Source: Flavobacterium gelidilacus DSM 15343
GTDB taxonomy: Bacteria; Bacteroidota; Bacteroidia; Flavobacteriales; Flavobacteriaceae
DNA length: 64,000 bases
NCBI RefSeq assembly: GCF_000422685.1
Contig: NZ_AUGN01000004.1
Coordinates: 124,001 to 188,000, forward strand
Direction: 5' to 3'
The notes under the pieces were generated by a model, which was given only the letters and a program-made list of their open reading frames with translations, did no database searches and was not told the origin of the DNA. A program made the translations under genes and the position numbers. Below are positions 1 to 9,549 of the stretch, one piece after another. Each line of letters opens with the position of its first letter. The first letter of the stretch is position 1.

Positions 1-51
1 TATGAAATAGGTACGCATTTTTATTTCAAAAATAATGAAAAATATTTAACA

Positions 52-59
52 TAACTTTG
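52..59 (+). promoter_or_regulatory. -7 promoter element of the TetR-like gene
   Basis: The sequence TAACTTTG fits the Bacteroidota -7 consensus TAnnTTTG. It lies about 66 bases before the chosen ATG at 126. No clear TTG -33 box is seen at the right distance. Confidence 0.45.
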
Positions 60-125
60 TTTAATATATCTATAAATAAGTTAAACATATTTTGTAAATT
101 TATATCGTTATTAAAAAATACAATT

Positions 126-794
126 ATGGCAGTTAAAAAAACTACAACCAAAAAGAAAAAAATAGACGACAATACTCTTGTATCTCTATATATGGATAGC
201 GTTTTATCTAATAATGCTGAACCTAAAAATGTATACTTGTTTTGTAAAGAAAACGAAATTGAGGAAACTGATTTCTATCGCTTTTATGGATCAATTGATG
301 CTTTGAAGGAAGATATCTGGATTAAGTTCTACGAAAATACAGCTTCAAATTTAACAAAAGATGAAAATTTTGCTTCTTATTCAAATAGAAATAAGTTATT
401 ATCATTATATTTTACAATGTTCGAAGTACTTACTTTAAACAGAAGCTATGTTCATTTTACTTTAAAAGAAAATAAAGAGGGTTTAAAAAATTTGAAACAA
501 TTAAAAGGGTTGAGAACACATTTCAAATCATTTATTAATCAAATTATTGATGAGAATGAAGAGCCTAAAAATGAACAAATTCAAAGAATTACTAAACCGT
601 TATTTGCAGAAGGTGCTTGGATTCAGTTTTTGTTTTTACTTAAATTTTGGTTAGACGATACCTCAAAAGGATTTGAGAAAACAGATATTATGATTGAAAA
701 ATCAGTAAAAGCTGTTTTAGATGTTCTAGATACAACGCCACTTGAAAGTGTAATAGATTTAGGAAAGTTTCTTTGGAAAGAACGATTTAATTAA
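126..794 (+). CDS. TetR-family-like transcriptional regulator
   Basis: A protein of 222 aa with a lysine-rich start (MAVKKTTTKKKKIDD), followed by a predicted helix-turn-helix region at about residues 20-70 whose FYRFYGSIDALKEDIW segment resembles the end of a TetR_N domain. The rest is an all-helical region like a TetR ligand-binding domain. I chose ATG 126 rather than the upstream in-frame ATG at 57 because 57 overlaps the -7 element at 52-59, and the extra N-terminal residues look like translated leader. The ABC1-family kinase gene follows on the same strand after a repeat-filled gap of 178 bases. That arrangement suggests a regulator paired with a membrane or quinone-related kinase, which is inference. 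The ligand is unknown. Confidence 0.75.
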   Translation: MAVKKTTTKKKKIDDNTLVSLYMDSVLSNNAEPKNVYLFCKENEIEETDFYRFYGSIDALKEDIWIKFYENTASNLTKDENFASYSNRNKLLSLYFTMFEVLTLNRSYVHFTLKENKEGLKNLKQLKGLRTHFKSFINQIIDENEEPKNEQIQRITKPLFAEGAWIQFLFLLKFWLDDTSKGFEKTDIMIEKSVKAVLDVLDTTPLESVIDLGKFLWKERFN

Positions 795-797
795 CAA

Positions 798-901
798 GCG
801 AGATTTGCGTTAAGGATTGGAGCATTGTTTAAGCTCTTTAGGGTTTGACAAAACCCTAAAAGCGAGTGCGGAAAGCCTGACCTATAAGGGAACGCCCAAA
901 T
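798..901 (-). repeat. Interspersed repeat, family A (long form)
   Basis: Read on the minus strand this stretch starts with GGGCGTTCCCTTATAGGTC and ends near CCTTAACGCAAATCTCGC. The same order of words (GGGCGTTCCCTTTCAGGTCGTGC ... CACTAACGCA) occurs on the plus strand at 36608-36716. It contains an internal hairpin (TTTAGGGTTTtg / aaAACCCTAAA). I see no open reading frame here. Confidence 0.6.
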
Positions 902-961
902 TCTGAAACAAGTTCAGAATGACAAGATAATTTTGAAAAGATGTTGAAACAAGTTCAGCAT
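900..961 (+). repeat. Two CTGAAACAAGTTCAG palindromes
   Basis: Two copies of a short hairpin word lie here: ATTCTGAAACAAGTTCAGAAT at about 900-920 (8-bp perfect stem, 5-nt loop) and GTTGAAACAAGTTCAGCAT at about 943-961. The second ends 11 bases before the ATG of the ABC1-family gene. A third copy lies directly before another start codon, at 38903-38923. Confidence 0.7.
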
Positions 962-972
962 AAAAAAAAGAT

Positions 973-2280
973 ATGAAAACATTAGATAAAATACCGACTA
1001 ACAAAATTGAAAGAGCTGGACAACTAGTAAAAACGGGTTTCAAAGTTGGTGGAAATTATTTGGCTTATTATGGTGAAAAAATCGTTAATCCTTCTTTGAC
1101 AAAAGATAAGTTGAATGAAAATAATGCCGAAGATATTTATGACGGATTAAAGAACCTTAAAGGAAGTGCCTTGAAAGTAGCACAAATGTTGAGTATGGAG
1201 AAAAACATTATGCCTAGAGCATACGTAGAAAAATTTTCATTAGCTCAATTTTCTGTTCCACCTTTATCTGCTCCTTTGGTTAGAAAAACCTTCAAAAAAT
1301 ATTTAAATAAATTTCCAGAAGATGTTTTTGATACATTTTCTGAAAATTCGGTAAACGCTGCAAGTATAGGTCAAGTGCACAAAGCTACAAAAGACGGAAA
1401 AGAATTGGCTGTCAAAATTCAATATCCTGGAGTTGCTGATAGTATTGGCTCTGACTTGGCTATTGTGAAACCGTTTGCTATTCAAATGTTTAATTTAAAA
1501 GGTAAAGATTCGGAAAAATATTTCAAAGAAGTGGAATATAAATTGATGGAAGAAACGGATTATAATTTGGAATTGCGTCAAGGGAATGAAATTTCAAAAG
1601 CGTGTGCCCAAATTGAGAATTTACGTTTCCCAAAATATTATGATGCACTTTCATCCGAAAAGGTAATTACAATGGATTGGATGCACGGTGAACATTTATC
1701 TGAATTCACAGCACATAATACAGATAGAGAATTAGGAGATAAATTGGGTCAAGCTTTATGGGATTTTTACATGTATCAAATTCATAAATTAAAACAAGTG
1801 CATGCAGATCCTCATCCAGGAAACTTTTTGGTAGATAAAGAAGGGAATTTAATTGCGATTGATTTTGGCTGTATTAAACAAGTTCCAGAAGATTTTTATG
1901 TGCCTTATTTTCAATTGGCTGATCCAAAAATTATTGATAATCCTAAGCTTTTTAACGCTAAGTTATATGAATTAGAAATTCTTAGAGAAGATGATTCACC
2001 AAAAGAAGTTGAGTATTTTACAGCTTTATTTCACCGTTTATTGAGTTTGTTCACTAAACCCTTTCATGGTGATTCTTTTGACTTTTCTGACACTGAATTC
2101 TTTGGTCAAATTGCTGCAATGGGAGAAGATTTTTCAAAAGATACCCAATTAAGAAAAATGAATGGAAATAGAGGTTCTAAACATTTTTTATACATCAACA
2201 GAACATTTTTTGGATTATATAATTTATTACACGATTTAAAATCTAGAGTTGATACAAAACAGTACGAAAAATACAATTAG
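973..2280 (+). CDS. ABC1/UbiB-like (AarF family) atypical kinase
   Basis: A 435-aa protein of the ABC1 (ADCK/UbiB) family. Landmarks are the family KxxQ-type motif LKGSALKVAQMLSME at about 63-76, an Ala-rich nucleotide loop NAASIGQVHKA at about 128-138, the ATP-binding lysine in AVKIQYPG (K148), the catalytic loop HADPHPGNF and the metal-binding IDFG motif at roughly 275-300. Members act in isoprenoid-quinone or lipid metabolism at membranes and are ATPases or atypical kinases; no membrane anchor is evident here. The gene is followed by a strong terminator. The substrate cannot be read from the sequence. UbiB itself is not claimed, because Flavobacteria use menaquinone. Confidence 0.85.
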   Translation: MKTLDKIPTNKIERAGQLVKTGFKVGGNYLAYYGEKIVNPSLTKDKLNENNAEDIYDGLKNLKGSALKVAQMLSMEKNIMPRAYVEKFSLAQFSVPPLSAPLVRKTFKKYLNKFPEDVFDTFSENSVNAASIGQVHKATKDGKELAVKIQYPGVADSIGSDLAIVKPFAIQMFNLKGKDSEKYFKEVEYKLMEETDYNLELRQGNEISKACAQIENLRFPKYYDALSSEKVITMDWMHGEHLSEFTAHNTDRELGDKLGQALWDFYMYQIHKLKQVHADPHPGNFLVDKEGNLIAIDFGCIKQVPEDFYVPYFQLADPKIIDNPKLFNAKLYELEILREDDSPKEVEYFTALFHRLLSLFTKPFHGDSFDFSDTEFFGQIAAMGEDFSKDTQLRKMNGNRGSKHFLYINRTFFGLYNLLHDLKSRVDTKQYEKYN

Positions 2281-2299
2281 TTTTTAGTTTGTTTGTTGA

Positions 2300-2337
2300 A
2301 AAGAGCATTACTTTGAAAAGAGTAGTGCTCTTTTTTT
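2300..2337 (+). terminator. Intrinsic terminator after ABC1 gene
   Basis: AAAGAGCATTACT pairs with AGTAGTGCTCTTT (one G-T pair) across an 8-nt loop and is followed by a T run. Confidence 0.85.
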
Positions 2338-2371
2338 ATTTAATTGTAAATTTGTAATTTTAAAATTAGCT

Positions 2372-3310
2372 ATGCTTTCGATTCAAAATATTTCGTTTTC
2401 TTATTTAAAACAAAAAACTATTCCAACCTTTTCTTATGAATTATATGAAGGAAAAAATCTTGCTATTATTGGTGAAAGTGGTTGTGGAAAAAGTACGTTG
2501 TTAAAACTTATTTATGGTTTACATGATTTAGATAAAGGTCATATTTTTTGGAAAGATGAAGAAGTTTTAGGTCCAAAATACAATTTGGTTCCTGGAATGG
2601 ATTTTATGAAATATTTGGCTCAAGATTTTGATTTGATGCCTTTTATAACGGTTGCTGAAAATGTTGGAAAGTATTTGTCAAATATTGATAAAGAAAAAAA
2701 ACAAGAGCGAATTCTAGAATTACTCGAAATTGTTGAAATGACAGAAGTTGCCAATGTAAAAGCCAAATTTTTAAGTGGTGGACAAATGCAAAGAGTAGCT
2801 TTGGCCAGAGTTTTAGCTTTAGAACCTGAAGTGTTACTATTAGATGAACCTTTTAGTCACATAGATAATTTTAGGAAAAATAGTTTACGAAGAAGTCTTT
2901 TTAAATACCTGAAAGAACATAATATTACAACAATAATTGCTTCTCACGATGAAAACGATTATTTGCCATTTGTAGATGAAATAATTGTGATAAAAGACGG
3001 AAAACAAATTGCAAATGGTTCTCCCGAAACGTTAATCGCAAATCCACCTAATTATTATGTAGCTTCACTTTTTGATGATGTTAATGAAATTAAGGCTAGT
3101 TATTTTGACGATGATTCAACTGAAACTTTATTAATTTATCCAAATCAATTGCAAGTTGCTGATGATTCAAAATTGAAAGTTATTGTTAGTCAGAATTATT
3201 TCAAAGGAAGTCATTATTTGATAGAAGCCATTTATAATGACGGAAAATTGTTTTTTGTGAGTAATGAAGAGATTGAAATTGGAAAATACATATATTTAAA
3301 GAAAAAATAA
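2372..3310 (+). CDS. Orphan ABC transporter ATP-binding protein
   Basis: A 312-aa ATPase with Walker A GESGCGKST (about residues 34-42), signature LSGGQMQRVALARVLA, Walker B VLLLDEPFSHID and the switch His in IIASHDEND. After about residue 230 there is a C-terminal extension of some 80 aa that resembles the regulatory (TOBE-like) tail of importer ATPases such as PotA or FbpC; this is a weak structural impression. No permease or binding protein is adjacent. The stop codon is directly followed by the next gene (3311), so the two are translated from one mRNA. A TAAATTTG -7 element lies at 2347-2354. The transported substrate is unknown. Confidence 0.85.
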   Translation: MLSIQNISFSYLKQKTIPTFSYELYEGKNLAIIGESGCGKSTLLKLIYGLHDLDKGHIFWKDEEVLGPKYNLVPGMDFMKYLAQDFDLMPFITVAENVGKYLSNIDKEKKQERILELLEIVEMTEVANVKAKFLSGGQMQRVALARVLALEPEVLLLDEPFSHIDNFRKNSLRRSLFKYLKEHNITTIIASHDENDYLPFVDEIIVIKDGKQIANGSPETLIANPPNYYVASLFDDVNEIKASYFDDDSTETLLIYPNQLQVADDSKLKVIVSQNYFKGSHYLIEAIYNDGKLFFVSNEEIEIGKYIYLKKK

Positions 3311-3493
3311 ATGAAAAATAAGTTACCTTATTTTGTTATAATTGCAAGTTCATTATTACTGATTTTTAATTTGTATAATTATGTTTTCAATGGAGATGAT
3401 AAAGGATTCTATTTAAGAATTATTTCTAATATTGTATTAATTGTTGCAATGGTTATTTCAATTAGACATAGAAATAAACAGAGTCAAAATTAA
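3311..3493 (+). CDS. Small two-helix membrane protein
   Basis: A 60-aa protein with two hydrophobic segments (about residues 7-25 and 34-50) and a basic tail (RHRNKQSQN). Its ATG follows the stop of the orphan ABC ATPase with no gap, which implies translational coupling. It could be a small accessory subunit of that ATPase, but nothing in the sequence proves this. I do not recognise a family. Confidence 0.6.
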   Translation: MKNKLPYFVIIASSLLLIFNLYNYVFNGDDKGFYLRIISNIVLIVAMVISIRHRNKQSQN

Positions 3494-3536
3494 TCTTTAA
3501 AATTAATTTCAATATTTAATTTTCCTGTTTTTTTAT

Positions 3537-3878
3537 TTAAAACTCCTTTGTATGAATGACTTTTATGTTATTTGATTTAACATACAATTCACCATAATCA
3601 GATTTTACTAATTTATTTTTCTTGATATAATAATCTAAATCTATTTTTTCTGTATCAATTAGAAATGTGGCTTTTTTAGTTTTTTTTCTCTCATTATAAG
3701 TACATTCAACATTTTTTACATTTGGAATATTGATTCTAGTTCGTAATTCGATATTGTCAATATTAAACTGTTCACAAGAGCAACTGTTGTAAATCATTTT
3801 ACTAACTGCATAAAATCCAAAACTGACTAAAGTTAAGAATAGTGCCATTCCAGAAAGTATAAAGATAATTTTTTTCAC
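3537..3878 (-). CDS. Hypothetical membrane-anchored protein
   Basis: A 113-aa protein with an N-terminal hydrophobic segment (about residues 4-26), likely an uncleaved signal anchor, followed by a small exported domain with a CSC pair (NSCSCEQF). No known domain is recognised. It lies convergent to the small membrane protein at 3311-3493. Confidence 0.5.
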   Translation of the reverse strand: MKKIIFILSGMALFLTLVSFGFYAVSKMIYNSCSCEQFNIDNIELRTRINIPNVKNVECTYNERKKTKKATFLIDTEKIDLDYYIKKNKLVKSDYGELYVKSNNIKVIHTKEF

Positions 3879-3920
3879 TGCTTTGTTTTAAAATTAACGA
3901 TTTTATCCGAATTTTATTGC

Positions 3921-3955
3921 CAAAAAAAATCCCCAATTTTTCAATTGAGGATTTC
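3921..3955 (-). terminator. Terminator of secA
   Basis: AAATCCCCAATT and AATTGAGGATTT form a stem with one mismatch. Read on the minus strand it is followed by a run of T. Confidence 0.75.
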
Positions 3956-3990
3956 TAAATTCTTATTTCTTATTTCTTATTTCTAAATTT

Positions 3991-6900
3991 TTATACTAAA
4001 ACCCATTCACCAGAAGTAAGCATGCTTTCTGCTTTTTTGAACTTCATAGTTTCCGTTTTCCCACTCATTACATGTTTTATAGTAACAGTGTCATTTCGGT
4101 TGATTTTAGGTGTGTCTCTAACTATAGTTTCAGTAACTTGTCTTTGTTGACTTGCATTTTGACCAGCTCGTCTATTGGCATCAGCTGAATCATTAATTTC
4201 AGTTGACTCTTTACTTTCTGTATAGTTTTCTTGTTGACGTTCTTGTTTAGCTTCGTGAATTTCATTTGGATTTTGAGAAGGTAAATCACCTTTAAACAAG
4301 AATGAAATTACTTCTTTATTCACATTATCAATCATTTTTTTGAATAACTTGAATGCTTCAAATTTATAGATTAATAAAGGATCTTTTTGCTCATGAACTG
4401 CTAACTGAACCGAAGTTTTCATTTCATCCATTTTACGTAAATGCTTTTTCCAAGCTTCATCAACAATAGCTAAAGTAATGTTCTTTTCAAAATCACCAAC
4501 TAACGATTTACCTTGAGTTGCATATGCTTTTTCAAGATTTGTAACTACGTTTAGAGATTTAATTCCATCTGTAAAAGGAACTACTATTCGTTCATATTTT
4601 CCGTTGTTGTTTTCGTATACATTTTTAATTACTGGAAAAGCTTCTTCTGCATTGCGAATTACTTTTTCTTCATAATGTGCTAAAACAGCTTTATAAGTTT
4701 TTCCGGTAACTTCCATTTCTGAAAGTTTGTTGAATTCACTTTCTGTAATTGGAGCAGTTACTGAAAAATAACGAATCAATTCAAATTCATAGTTTTTAAA
4801 GTCACCAGCACCTTTATTTTCTTGAATGATAAGTTCACAAGTGTCATACATCATATTCGCGATATCGACCTTTAAACGTTCTCCATGTAAGGCATGACGT
4901 CTTCTTTTGTATACTACTTCTCTTTGAGCGTTCATTACGTCATCATATTCTAATAAACGTTTACGAACACCAAAAGCGTTTTCTTCTACTTTTTTCTGAG
5001 CGCGTTCAATAGATTTAGTCATCATCGAATGCTGAATAACTTCACCTTCTTGTAATCCCATTCTATCCATTACTTTGGCTACTTTTTCAGAACCAAATAA
5101 ACGCATTAAGTTATCTTCCAAAGAAACATAGAATTGAGAACTACCAACATCTCCTTGACGACCAGCACGACCACGTAACTGACGGTCAACACGACGAGAA
5201 TCATGACGTTCTGTACCAACGATTGCTAAACCACCTGCTTTTTTTACTTCAGCAGATAATTTAATATCCGTTCCACGACCAGCCATGTTTGTTGCAATGG
5301 TTACAACACCAGGGTTTCCTGCTTCAGCTACAATTTCAGCTTCATTTTTGTGCATTTTTGCATTCAATACATTGTGTTGAATGCCACGCATTTTTAACAT
5401 TCGACTTAATAATTCTGAAATTTCAACAGAAGTTGTTCCAATTAATACTGGACGACCAGAATTTGATAATTTTACAACATCTTCAATAACAGCATTGAAT
5501 TTTTCACGAACTGTTCTGTAAATCAAATCTTCTTTATCATTACGAGCAATAGGTTTGTTTGTTGGAATTTCAACAACATCTAATTTATAAATTTCCCATA
5601 ATTCACCAGCTTCAGTTACAGCAGTACCAGTCATACCAGCTAATTTGCTGTACATTCTGAAATAATTCTGTAAAGTTACTGTAGCAAATGTTTGCGTTGC
5701 AGCTTCAATTTTTACGTTTTCTTTGGCTTCAATCGCTTGGTGTAATCCGTCAGAATAACGACGACCATCCATAATACGACCTGTTTGCTCATCAACAATT
5801 AACACTTTGTTGTCCATTACAACATATTCAGTATCTTTTTCAAATAAAGAATACGCTTTTAGTAATTGCGTTAAAGTATGAATACGTTCAGATTTGATTG
5901 AAAAGTCTTTAAATAAATCGTCTTTTCTTTCAGCTTCTTCTTCTTTTGAAAGATTTGCTTTTTCGATTTTGTGAATTTCAGTTCCAATATCTGGTAAAAC
6001 AAAGAAACTTGAATCTGTATCTTGTGATAAAAATTGAACTCCGTTATCGGTTAATTCAACTTGATTGTTTTTTTCTTCAATTACAAAATATAATGCTTCA
6101 TCAACTTTTGGCATCTCACGATTGTTGTCTGCCATATATTGATTTTCTGTTTTTTGAAGTAATTGTTTAATTCCTTCTTCCGACAAAAATTTGATTAATG
6201 CTTTACTTTTTGGTAAGGCTCTATATGATCTCAATAATTGAAAACCACCATCTTTAGTGTTTCCTTCTTTGATTAATTTTTTAGCTTCTGTTAAAAATCC
6301 TGTTGCTAATTGTCTTTGTAAACTAACCAGGTTTTCAACTTTAGGTTTTAATTCACTAAATTCTTGTCTGTCTCCTTGTGGAACTGGACCAGATATTATT
6401 AAAGGTGTACGAGCATCATCTACTAAAACCGAGTCAACTTCATCTACAATTGCATAATTGTGTTTGCGTTGTACTAAATCTTCTGGAGCATGAGCCATAT
6501 TATCACGTAAATAATCGAAACCAAATTCGTTATTTGTTCCGTATGTAATATCTGCGTTGTATGCTTTTCTTCTTTGTGGTGAATTTGGTTGGTGGTTATC
6601 AATACAATCAACAGTCATTCCGTGAAATTCGAATAAAGGAGCTTTCCAAGTACTATCTCTTCTTGCTAAATAATCATTTACTGTTACAAGATGAACACCA
6701 TTTCCAGTTAAGGCATTTAAATACAAAGGAAGTGTTGCTACCAATGTTTTACCTTCACCTGTTTGCATTTCGGCAATTTTACCTTGATGTAAAACCACAC
6801 CACCAATTAACTGTACATCGTAGTGAATCATATCCCAAGTGATGGCTTTTCCAGCAGCATCCCATGAGTTAGACCAAGTTGTATTATCTCCATCTATATT

Positions 6901-7341
6901 TATGTAAGCTTTTGTAGCTGATAATTCGATATCTTTTGGAGTTGCTTTAACGGTTAAAGTTGTATTGTCTTTAAAACGTTTAGCTGTCTCTTTAATCACT
7001 GCAAAGGCTTCAGGAAGTATTTCGTTTAATACTTTTTCTGTAATCTCATAAGCTTCTGCTTCTAAAACATCAATTGCTGCATAAATATCTTCTCTTGCAT
7101 CAATATCAGCTGTGTTGTCAGCGTCTGTTTTAAGAGATTCAATTTTAGCATCTTTTTCTGCTCTAGCTAATTTTATTTTCTCTTTGAATTCAGCCGTTTT
7201 AGCTCTTAATTCATCGTGAGATAAGGCAGCTAAAGCTTTTTCAAAAGTGTGAACTTTAGCTACAAGTGGTTGAATGGCTTTAACGTCTTTTTCGGATTTA
7301 TCACCCACAAAAGCCTTCAATATTGAATTTAAAAAACTCAT
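3991..7341 (-). CDS. secA: Preprotein translocase ATPase SecA
   Basis: The motor ATPase of Sec-dependent protein export. It is 1116 aa, longer than the roughly 900 aa of E. coli SecA but normal for Bacteroidota. Walker A ([11 protein letters not shown]) lies at about 192-202, the DEAD-like box ([10 protein letters not shown]) near 305, and the second RecA-like domain contains [12 protein letters not shown] and [11 protein letters not shown]. The C-terminus has a charged linker rich in Gln, Glu and Ser and ends in GEWVLV. The C-terminal CxC-x8-CH zinc motif found in many SecA proteins is absent. Expected partners are SecYEG, which lie outside this window. Confidence 0.98.
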   Translation of the reverse strand: MSFLNSILKAFVGDKSEKDVKAIQPLVAKVHTFEKALAALSHDELRAKTAEFKEKIKLARAEKDAKIESLKTDADNTADIDAREDIYAAIDVLEAEAYEITEKVLNEILPEAFAVIKETAKRFKDNTTLTVKATPKDIELSATKAYINIDGDNTTWSNSWDAAGKAITWDMIHYDVQLIGGVVLHQGKIAEMQTGEGKTLVATLPLYLNALTGNGVHLVTVNDYLARRDSTWKAPLFEFHGMTVDCIDNHQPNSPQRRKAYNADITYGTNNEFGFDYLRDNMAHAPEDLVQRKHNYAIVDEVDSVLVDDARTPLIISGPVPQGDRQEFSELKPKVENLVSLQRQLATGFLTEAKKLIKEGNTKDGGFQLLRSYRALPKSKALIKFLSEEGIKQLLQKTENQYMADNNREMPKVDEALYFVIEEKNNQVELTDNGVQFLSQDTDSSFFVLPDIGTEIHKIEKANLSKEEEAERKDDLFKDFSIKSERIHTLTQLLKAYSLFEKDTEYVVMDNKVLIVDEQTGRIMDGRRYSDGLHQAIEAKENVKIEAATQTFATVTLQNYFRMYSKLAGMTGTAVTEAGELWEIYKLDVVEIPTNKPIARNDKEDLIYRTVREKFNAVIEDVVKLSNSGRPVLIGTTSVEISELLSRMLKMRGIQHNVLNAKMHKNEAEIVAEAGNPGVVTIATNMAGRGTDIKLSAEVKKAGGLAIVGTERHDSRRVDRQLRGRAGRQGDVGSSQFYVSLEDNLMRLFGSEKVAKVMDRMGLQEGEVIQHSMMTKSIERAQKKVEENAFGVRKRLLEYDDVMNAQREVVYKRRRHALHGERLKVDIANMMYDTCELIIQENKGAGDFKNYEFELIRYFSVTAPITESEFNKLSEMEVTGKTYKAVLAHYEEKVIRNAEEAFPVIKNVYENNNGKYERIVVPFTDGIKSLNVVTNLEKAYATQGKSLVGDFEKNITLAIVDEAWKKHLRKMDEMKTSVQLAVHEQKDPLLIYKFEAFKLFKKMIDNVNKEVISFLFKGDLPSQNPNEIHEAKQERQQENYTESKESTEINDSADANRRAGQNASQQRQVTETIVRDTPKINRNDTVTIKHVMSGKTETMKFKKAESMLTSGEWVLV

Positions 7342-7380
7342 AATAGTTTGTTTTATCTAATTGTTTGTAAATATAACCAA

Positions 7381-7408
7381 AAAAAAAGCCTCAAGTTGAG
7401 ACTTTTTT
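7381..7408 (-). terminator. Terminator of the DUF2795 gene
   Basis: AAAGCCTCAA and TTGAGACTTT form a short stem with A and T runs on both sides. On the minus strand it follows the stop of the gene at 7429-7650. Confidence 0.7.
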
Positions 7409-7428
7409 GTTGTGATTATTTATTATTT

Positions 7429-7650
7429 TTAATACTCATCCTCGTTCCAAAGATAATCTTCGTCTGTTGGATAGTCTGGCCAAATTTCTTCCATTGATTC
7501 GTAGATCTCTCCTTCATCCTCAATAGACTGTAGATTTTCAACTACTTCTAATGGAGCTCCGGCTCTAATAGCGTAATCAATAAGCTCATCTTTGGTTGCT
7601 GGCCAAGGTGCATCACTTAAATATGACGCTAATTCTAATGTCCAATACAT
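7429..7650 (-). CDS. DUF2795 family small protein
   Basis: A 73-aa acidic protein. The N-terminal half (TLELASYLSDAPWPATKDEL to about residue 40) matches the general form of DUF2795, a small helical domain whose family pattern is a short, leucine-rich fold with a conserved WPxTKxEL-like core. The tail is rich in Asp, Glu, Trp and Tyr. The gene has its own terminator and lies just upstream of secA on the same strand. Function is unknown. Confidence 0.8.
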   Translation of the reverse strand: MYWTLELASYLSDAPWPATKDELIDYAIRAGAPLEVVENLQSIEDEGEIYESMEEIWPDYPTDEDYLWNEDEY

Positions 7651-7750
7651 CTTTTATCGATTTAAATTTGTGCAAAAATAAATTTTTAACTTAAAAAGTC
7701 AAGTTTTTTTTGATTTATTTTATAATTATTTTTAAGAACGTGTTTTTTTT

Positions 7751-7848
7751 AGTGTTCAGTGTTCAGTTTTTAGTGTTCAGTAATTAGTATTAAAACACAT
7801 ACTTAATAGCATTAAACTGTAACTGATTACTGCTTACTGAATACTGCA
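7751..7848. repeat. Family B repeat, inverted cluster of GTTCAGT words
   Basis: The left part reads AGTGTTCAGTGTTCAGTTTT and then TAGTGTTCAGTAATTAG. The right part (7820-7848) carries the opposite words AACTGATTACTGCTTACTG and AATACTGC. The cluster sits downstream of the cobalamin adenosyltransferase gene. Related words occur at 19746-19807, 37313-37347, 55521-55555 and 59051-59081. Confidence 0.65.
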
Positions 7849-7851
7849 AAC

Positions 7852-8421
7852 TTACTTCCTTGGAATCCATTTTACTTCTTCAGCCTTTAAGTCTAAAGAC
7901 AACTTTCGTGCCAACACAAAAAGATAGTCAGAAAGTCGGTTTAGGTATGTCAAAACAAGTTCGTTTGTAGGCTCTAAGTCATTTAAATGGACAGCTAAAC
8001 GTTCAGCTCTACGACAAACACAACGGGCAATATGACAATATGACACGGTTGTGTGTCCACCAGGCAAAACAAAATGTGTCATTTGCGGAAGTGATTCTTC
8101 CATAGTGTCAATTTCTTTTTCCAAGAACTCGATGTCAGTTTCAACTAAACCTAAATTTTGAAGTCTTGGTTGTCCGTTTTTTAAAGTTTCTTTTTCTGGA
8201 GGTGTTGCTAAAATGGCTCCAACCGTAAATAATCTGTCTTGAACTTCGGCTAAAACTGTTTTGTAATGTGAATCTATTTCTTGGTCACGAATTAACCCTA
8301 TGTATGAATTTAATTCATCTACGGTTCCATAGCTTTCGATTCTTATATGGTGTTTTGGAACTCTTGTGCCTCCAAAAAGGGCTGTGGTTCCTTTGTCTCC
8401 TGTTTTTGTGTAAACTTTCAT
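7852..8421 (-). CDS. Cob(I)alamin adenosyltransferase, PduO type
   Basis: A 189-aa enzyme that transfers the adenosyl group of ATP to cob(I)alamin to make coenzyme B12. The family N-terminus TKTGDKGTTALFGG (about 5-18) is the ATP-binding loop, followed by ESYGTVDELNSYIG. The RCVCRRAERLAV helix near 130 carries the conserved Arg-Glu pair of the active site, and YLNRLSDYLFVLAR near 165 completes the five-helix bundle. In Bacteroidota the usual customer is methylmalonyl-CoA mutase; a propionyl-CoA-carboxylase-like operon lies at 36.8-40.5 kb. The gene is 14 bases downstream of the hydrolase gene, so they may be co-transcribed. Confidence 0.93.
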   Translation of the reverse strand: MKVYTKTGDKGTTALFGGTRVPKHHIRIESYGTVDELNSYIGLIRDQEIDSHYKTVLAEVQDRLFTVGAILATPPEKETLKNGQPRLQNLGLVETDIEFLEKEIDTMEESLPQMTHFVLPGGHTTVSYCHIARCVCRRAERLAVHLNDLEPTNELVLTYLNRLSDYLFVLARKLSLDLKAEEVKWIPRK

Positions 8422-8435
8422 TTTAAATTTAGAAT

Positions 8436-9272
8436 TTAGAAATCAGAATTTAGATTTTCTTTGGGTTTATATTTTAAAATATCCATTAATTGAAAAGCGT
8501 AATCATAATTTTCATTAATACCATTATGACTTTGTCCGTTTAATGTAATAAAATTTATTTTGTCTTTATATTGATTTTTTAATTTTACTGATGATTCATA
8601 ATATATCACATTGTCATTATCACCGTGAAATATTGTTATAGGCATTTTACAATCTTTGAGAAATTTATTTGTTTCTATTTTATATTTTAAAAGAAATGAA
8701 GGAATAAATGAAAATTTACTTTTTACTAAATCAGTTAAACTATAATATGGTGCTTGTAAAATTAAATGTTTTAGATTGTTGTCTGAAGCTAATTTTGCAG
8801 CCATTCCAGAACCAATAGAATATCCAATTACGATAATGTCTTTTTCAGTATATTTCTTTTTTAATTGATCGTAAACAAGTTGGTTGTCTTGAAATAATTG
8901 TTCTTCACTTTTTATTGTTCCATCACTTTTTCCAAAACCTCTAAAATCTAATATAAATATGTCGTAATCAAATTTAGTATATAAATCTGAAGCATATCCC
9001 CAACTTTTTAATGAACCTGCATTTCCATGAAGATAGAATATTAAACCTTTAGATTCTTTTGCTTTGAATAATAGTCCATTTAAAGTTGTATTATCATTTG
9101 TTTTGAAACTCAATTCTTCAAACTCATTTTCAAAAGCAAAGTTGTAGTTTTTATCTAGTTTTTCTGGAAGAAATATGATTTTTTCTTGAAAAAAATAGAG
9201 TAATCCAAAAAAAACTATAATTAGTAAAGTAACTACTTTAAGTATTTTATATAGATTCTTTTTCATTATCAC
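8436..9272 (-). CDS. Membrane-anchored alpha/beta hydrolase
   Basis: A 278-aa protein with an N-terminal hydrophobic segment (about residues 9-28) after a basic start, so it is probably anchored facing the periplasm. The alpha/beta-hydrolase fold is shown by LIFYLHGNAGS (oxyanion loop), FILDFRGFGKSDG and the nucleophile elbow GYSIGSG. The acid lies in FHGDNDNVI and the His in GQSHNG near the C-terminus. It resembles the YqkD/BEM46-like group of serine hydrolases. The substrate is unknown. The start could also be the second ATG at 9266. Confidence 0.8.
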   Translation of the reverse strand: MIMKKNLYKILKVVTLLIIVFFGLLYFFQEKIIFLPEKLDKNYNFAFENEFEELSFKTNDNTTLNGLLFKAKESKGLIFYLHGNAGSLKSWGYASDLYTKFDYDIFILDFRGFGKSDGTIKSEEQLFQDNQLVYDQLKKKYTEKDIIVIGYSIGSGMAAKLASDNNLKHLILQAPYYSLTDLVKSKFSFIPSFLLKYKIETNKFLKDCKMPITIFHGDNDNVIYYESSVKLKNQYKDKINFITLNGQSHNGINENYDYAFQLMDILKYKPKENLNSDF

Positions 9273-9390
9273 TTTTCTTGTTTGACTTTAAATGAAACGT
9301 TTTTTGATGATTCATACTATTGGGATATACTTTATGCAAAACCTTTAAAACGATGTATAACAATATAATAATTGATAGAAGAATAATCAT
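9247..9390 (-). CDS. Possible 47-aa single-pass membrane protein
   Basis: An open frame starting MIILLSIIILLYIVLKVL has one hydrophobic helix and a basic tail ending KKSDNEKESI. It overlaps the start of the hydrolase gene by 26 bases in another frame, an arrangement typical of translational coupling. No family is recognised, and the frame is short enough to be chance in AT-rich DNA. Confidence 0.35.
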   Translation of the reverse strand: MIILLSIIILLYIVLKVLHKVYPNSMNHQKTFHLKSNKKSDNEKESI

Positions 9391-9450
9391 GACTTAATAA
9401 ATTTTATCAAAGATAGCCTAAAGTTTATAAAAGTAAAAATGATTTATCTG

Positions 9451-9519
9451 ATAGCCCTGATGAGAATGGCATCCTTTTTTGAAAAAAAAAGATAGAATGG
9501 ACAGCAGGAATAAGGATGG
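9451..9519 (+). repeat. Interspersed repeat, family A (short form)
   Basis: The words TAGCCCTGATGAGAATGG, CATCC, GAATGGACAGCAGGAA occur in the same order as on the minus strand at 31349-31412 (TAGCCCTGATAGGAATGG ... GAATGGATAGCAGGAA). The centre is A/T-rich and differs between copies. No open reading frame is present. Confidence 0.65.
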
Positions 9520-9549
9520 TAAATAAAGACCAAGTCATTTGCTTCTGAA

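Noticed and set aside
5289..6842. Several open frames of 66-93 aa opposite secA
   Set aside because: They are antisense shadows of a strongly conserved gene and have Leu/Phe/Gln-rich composition typical of such frames.
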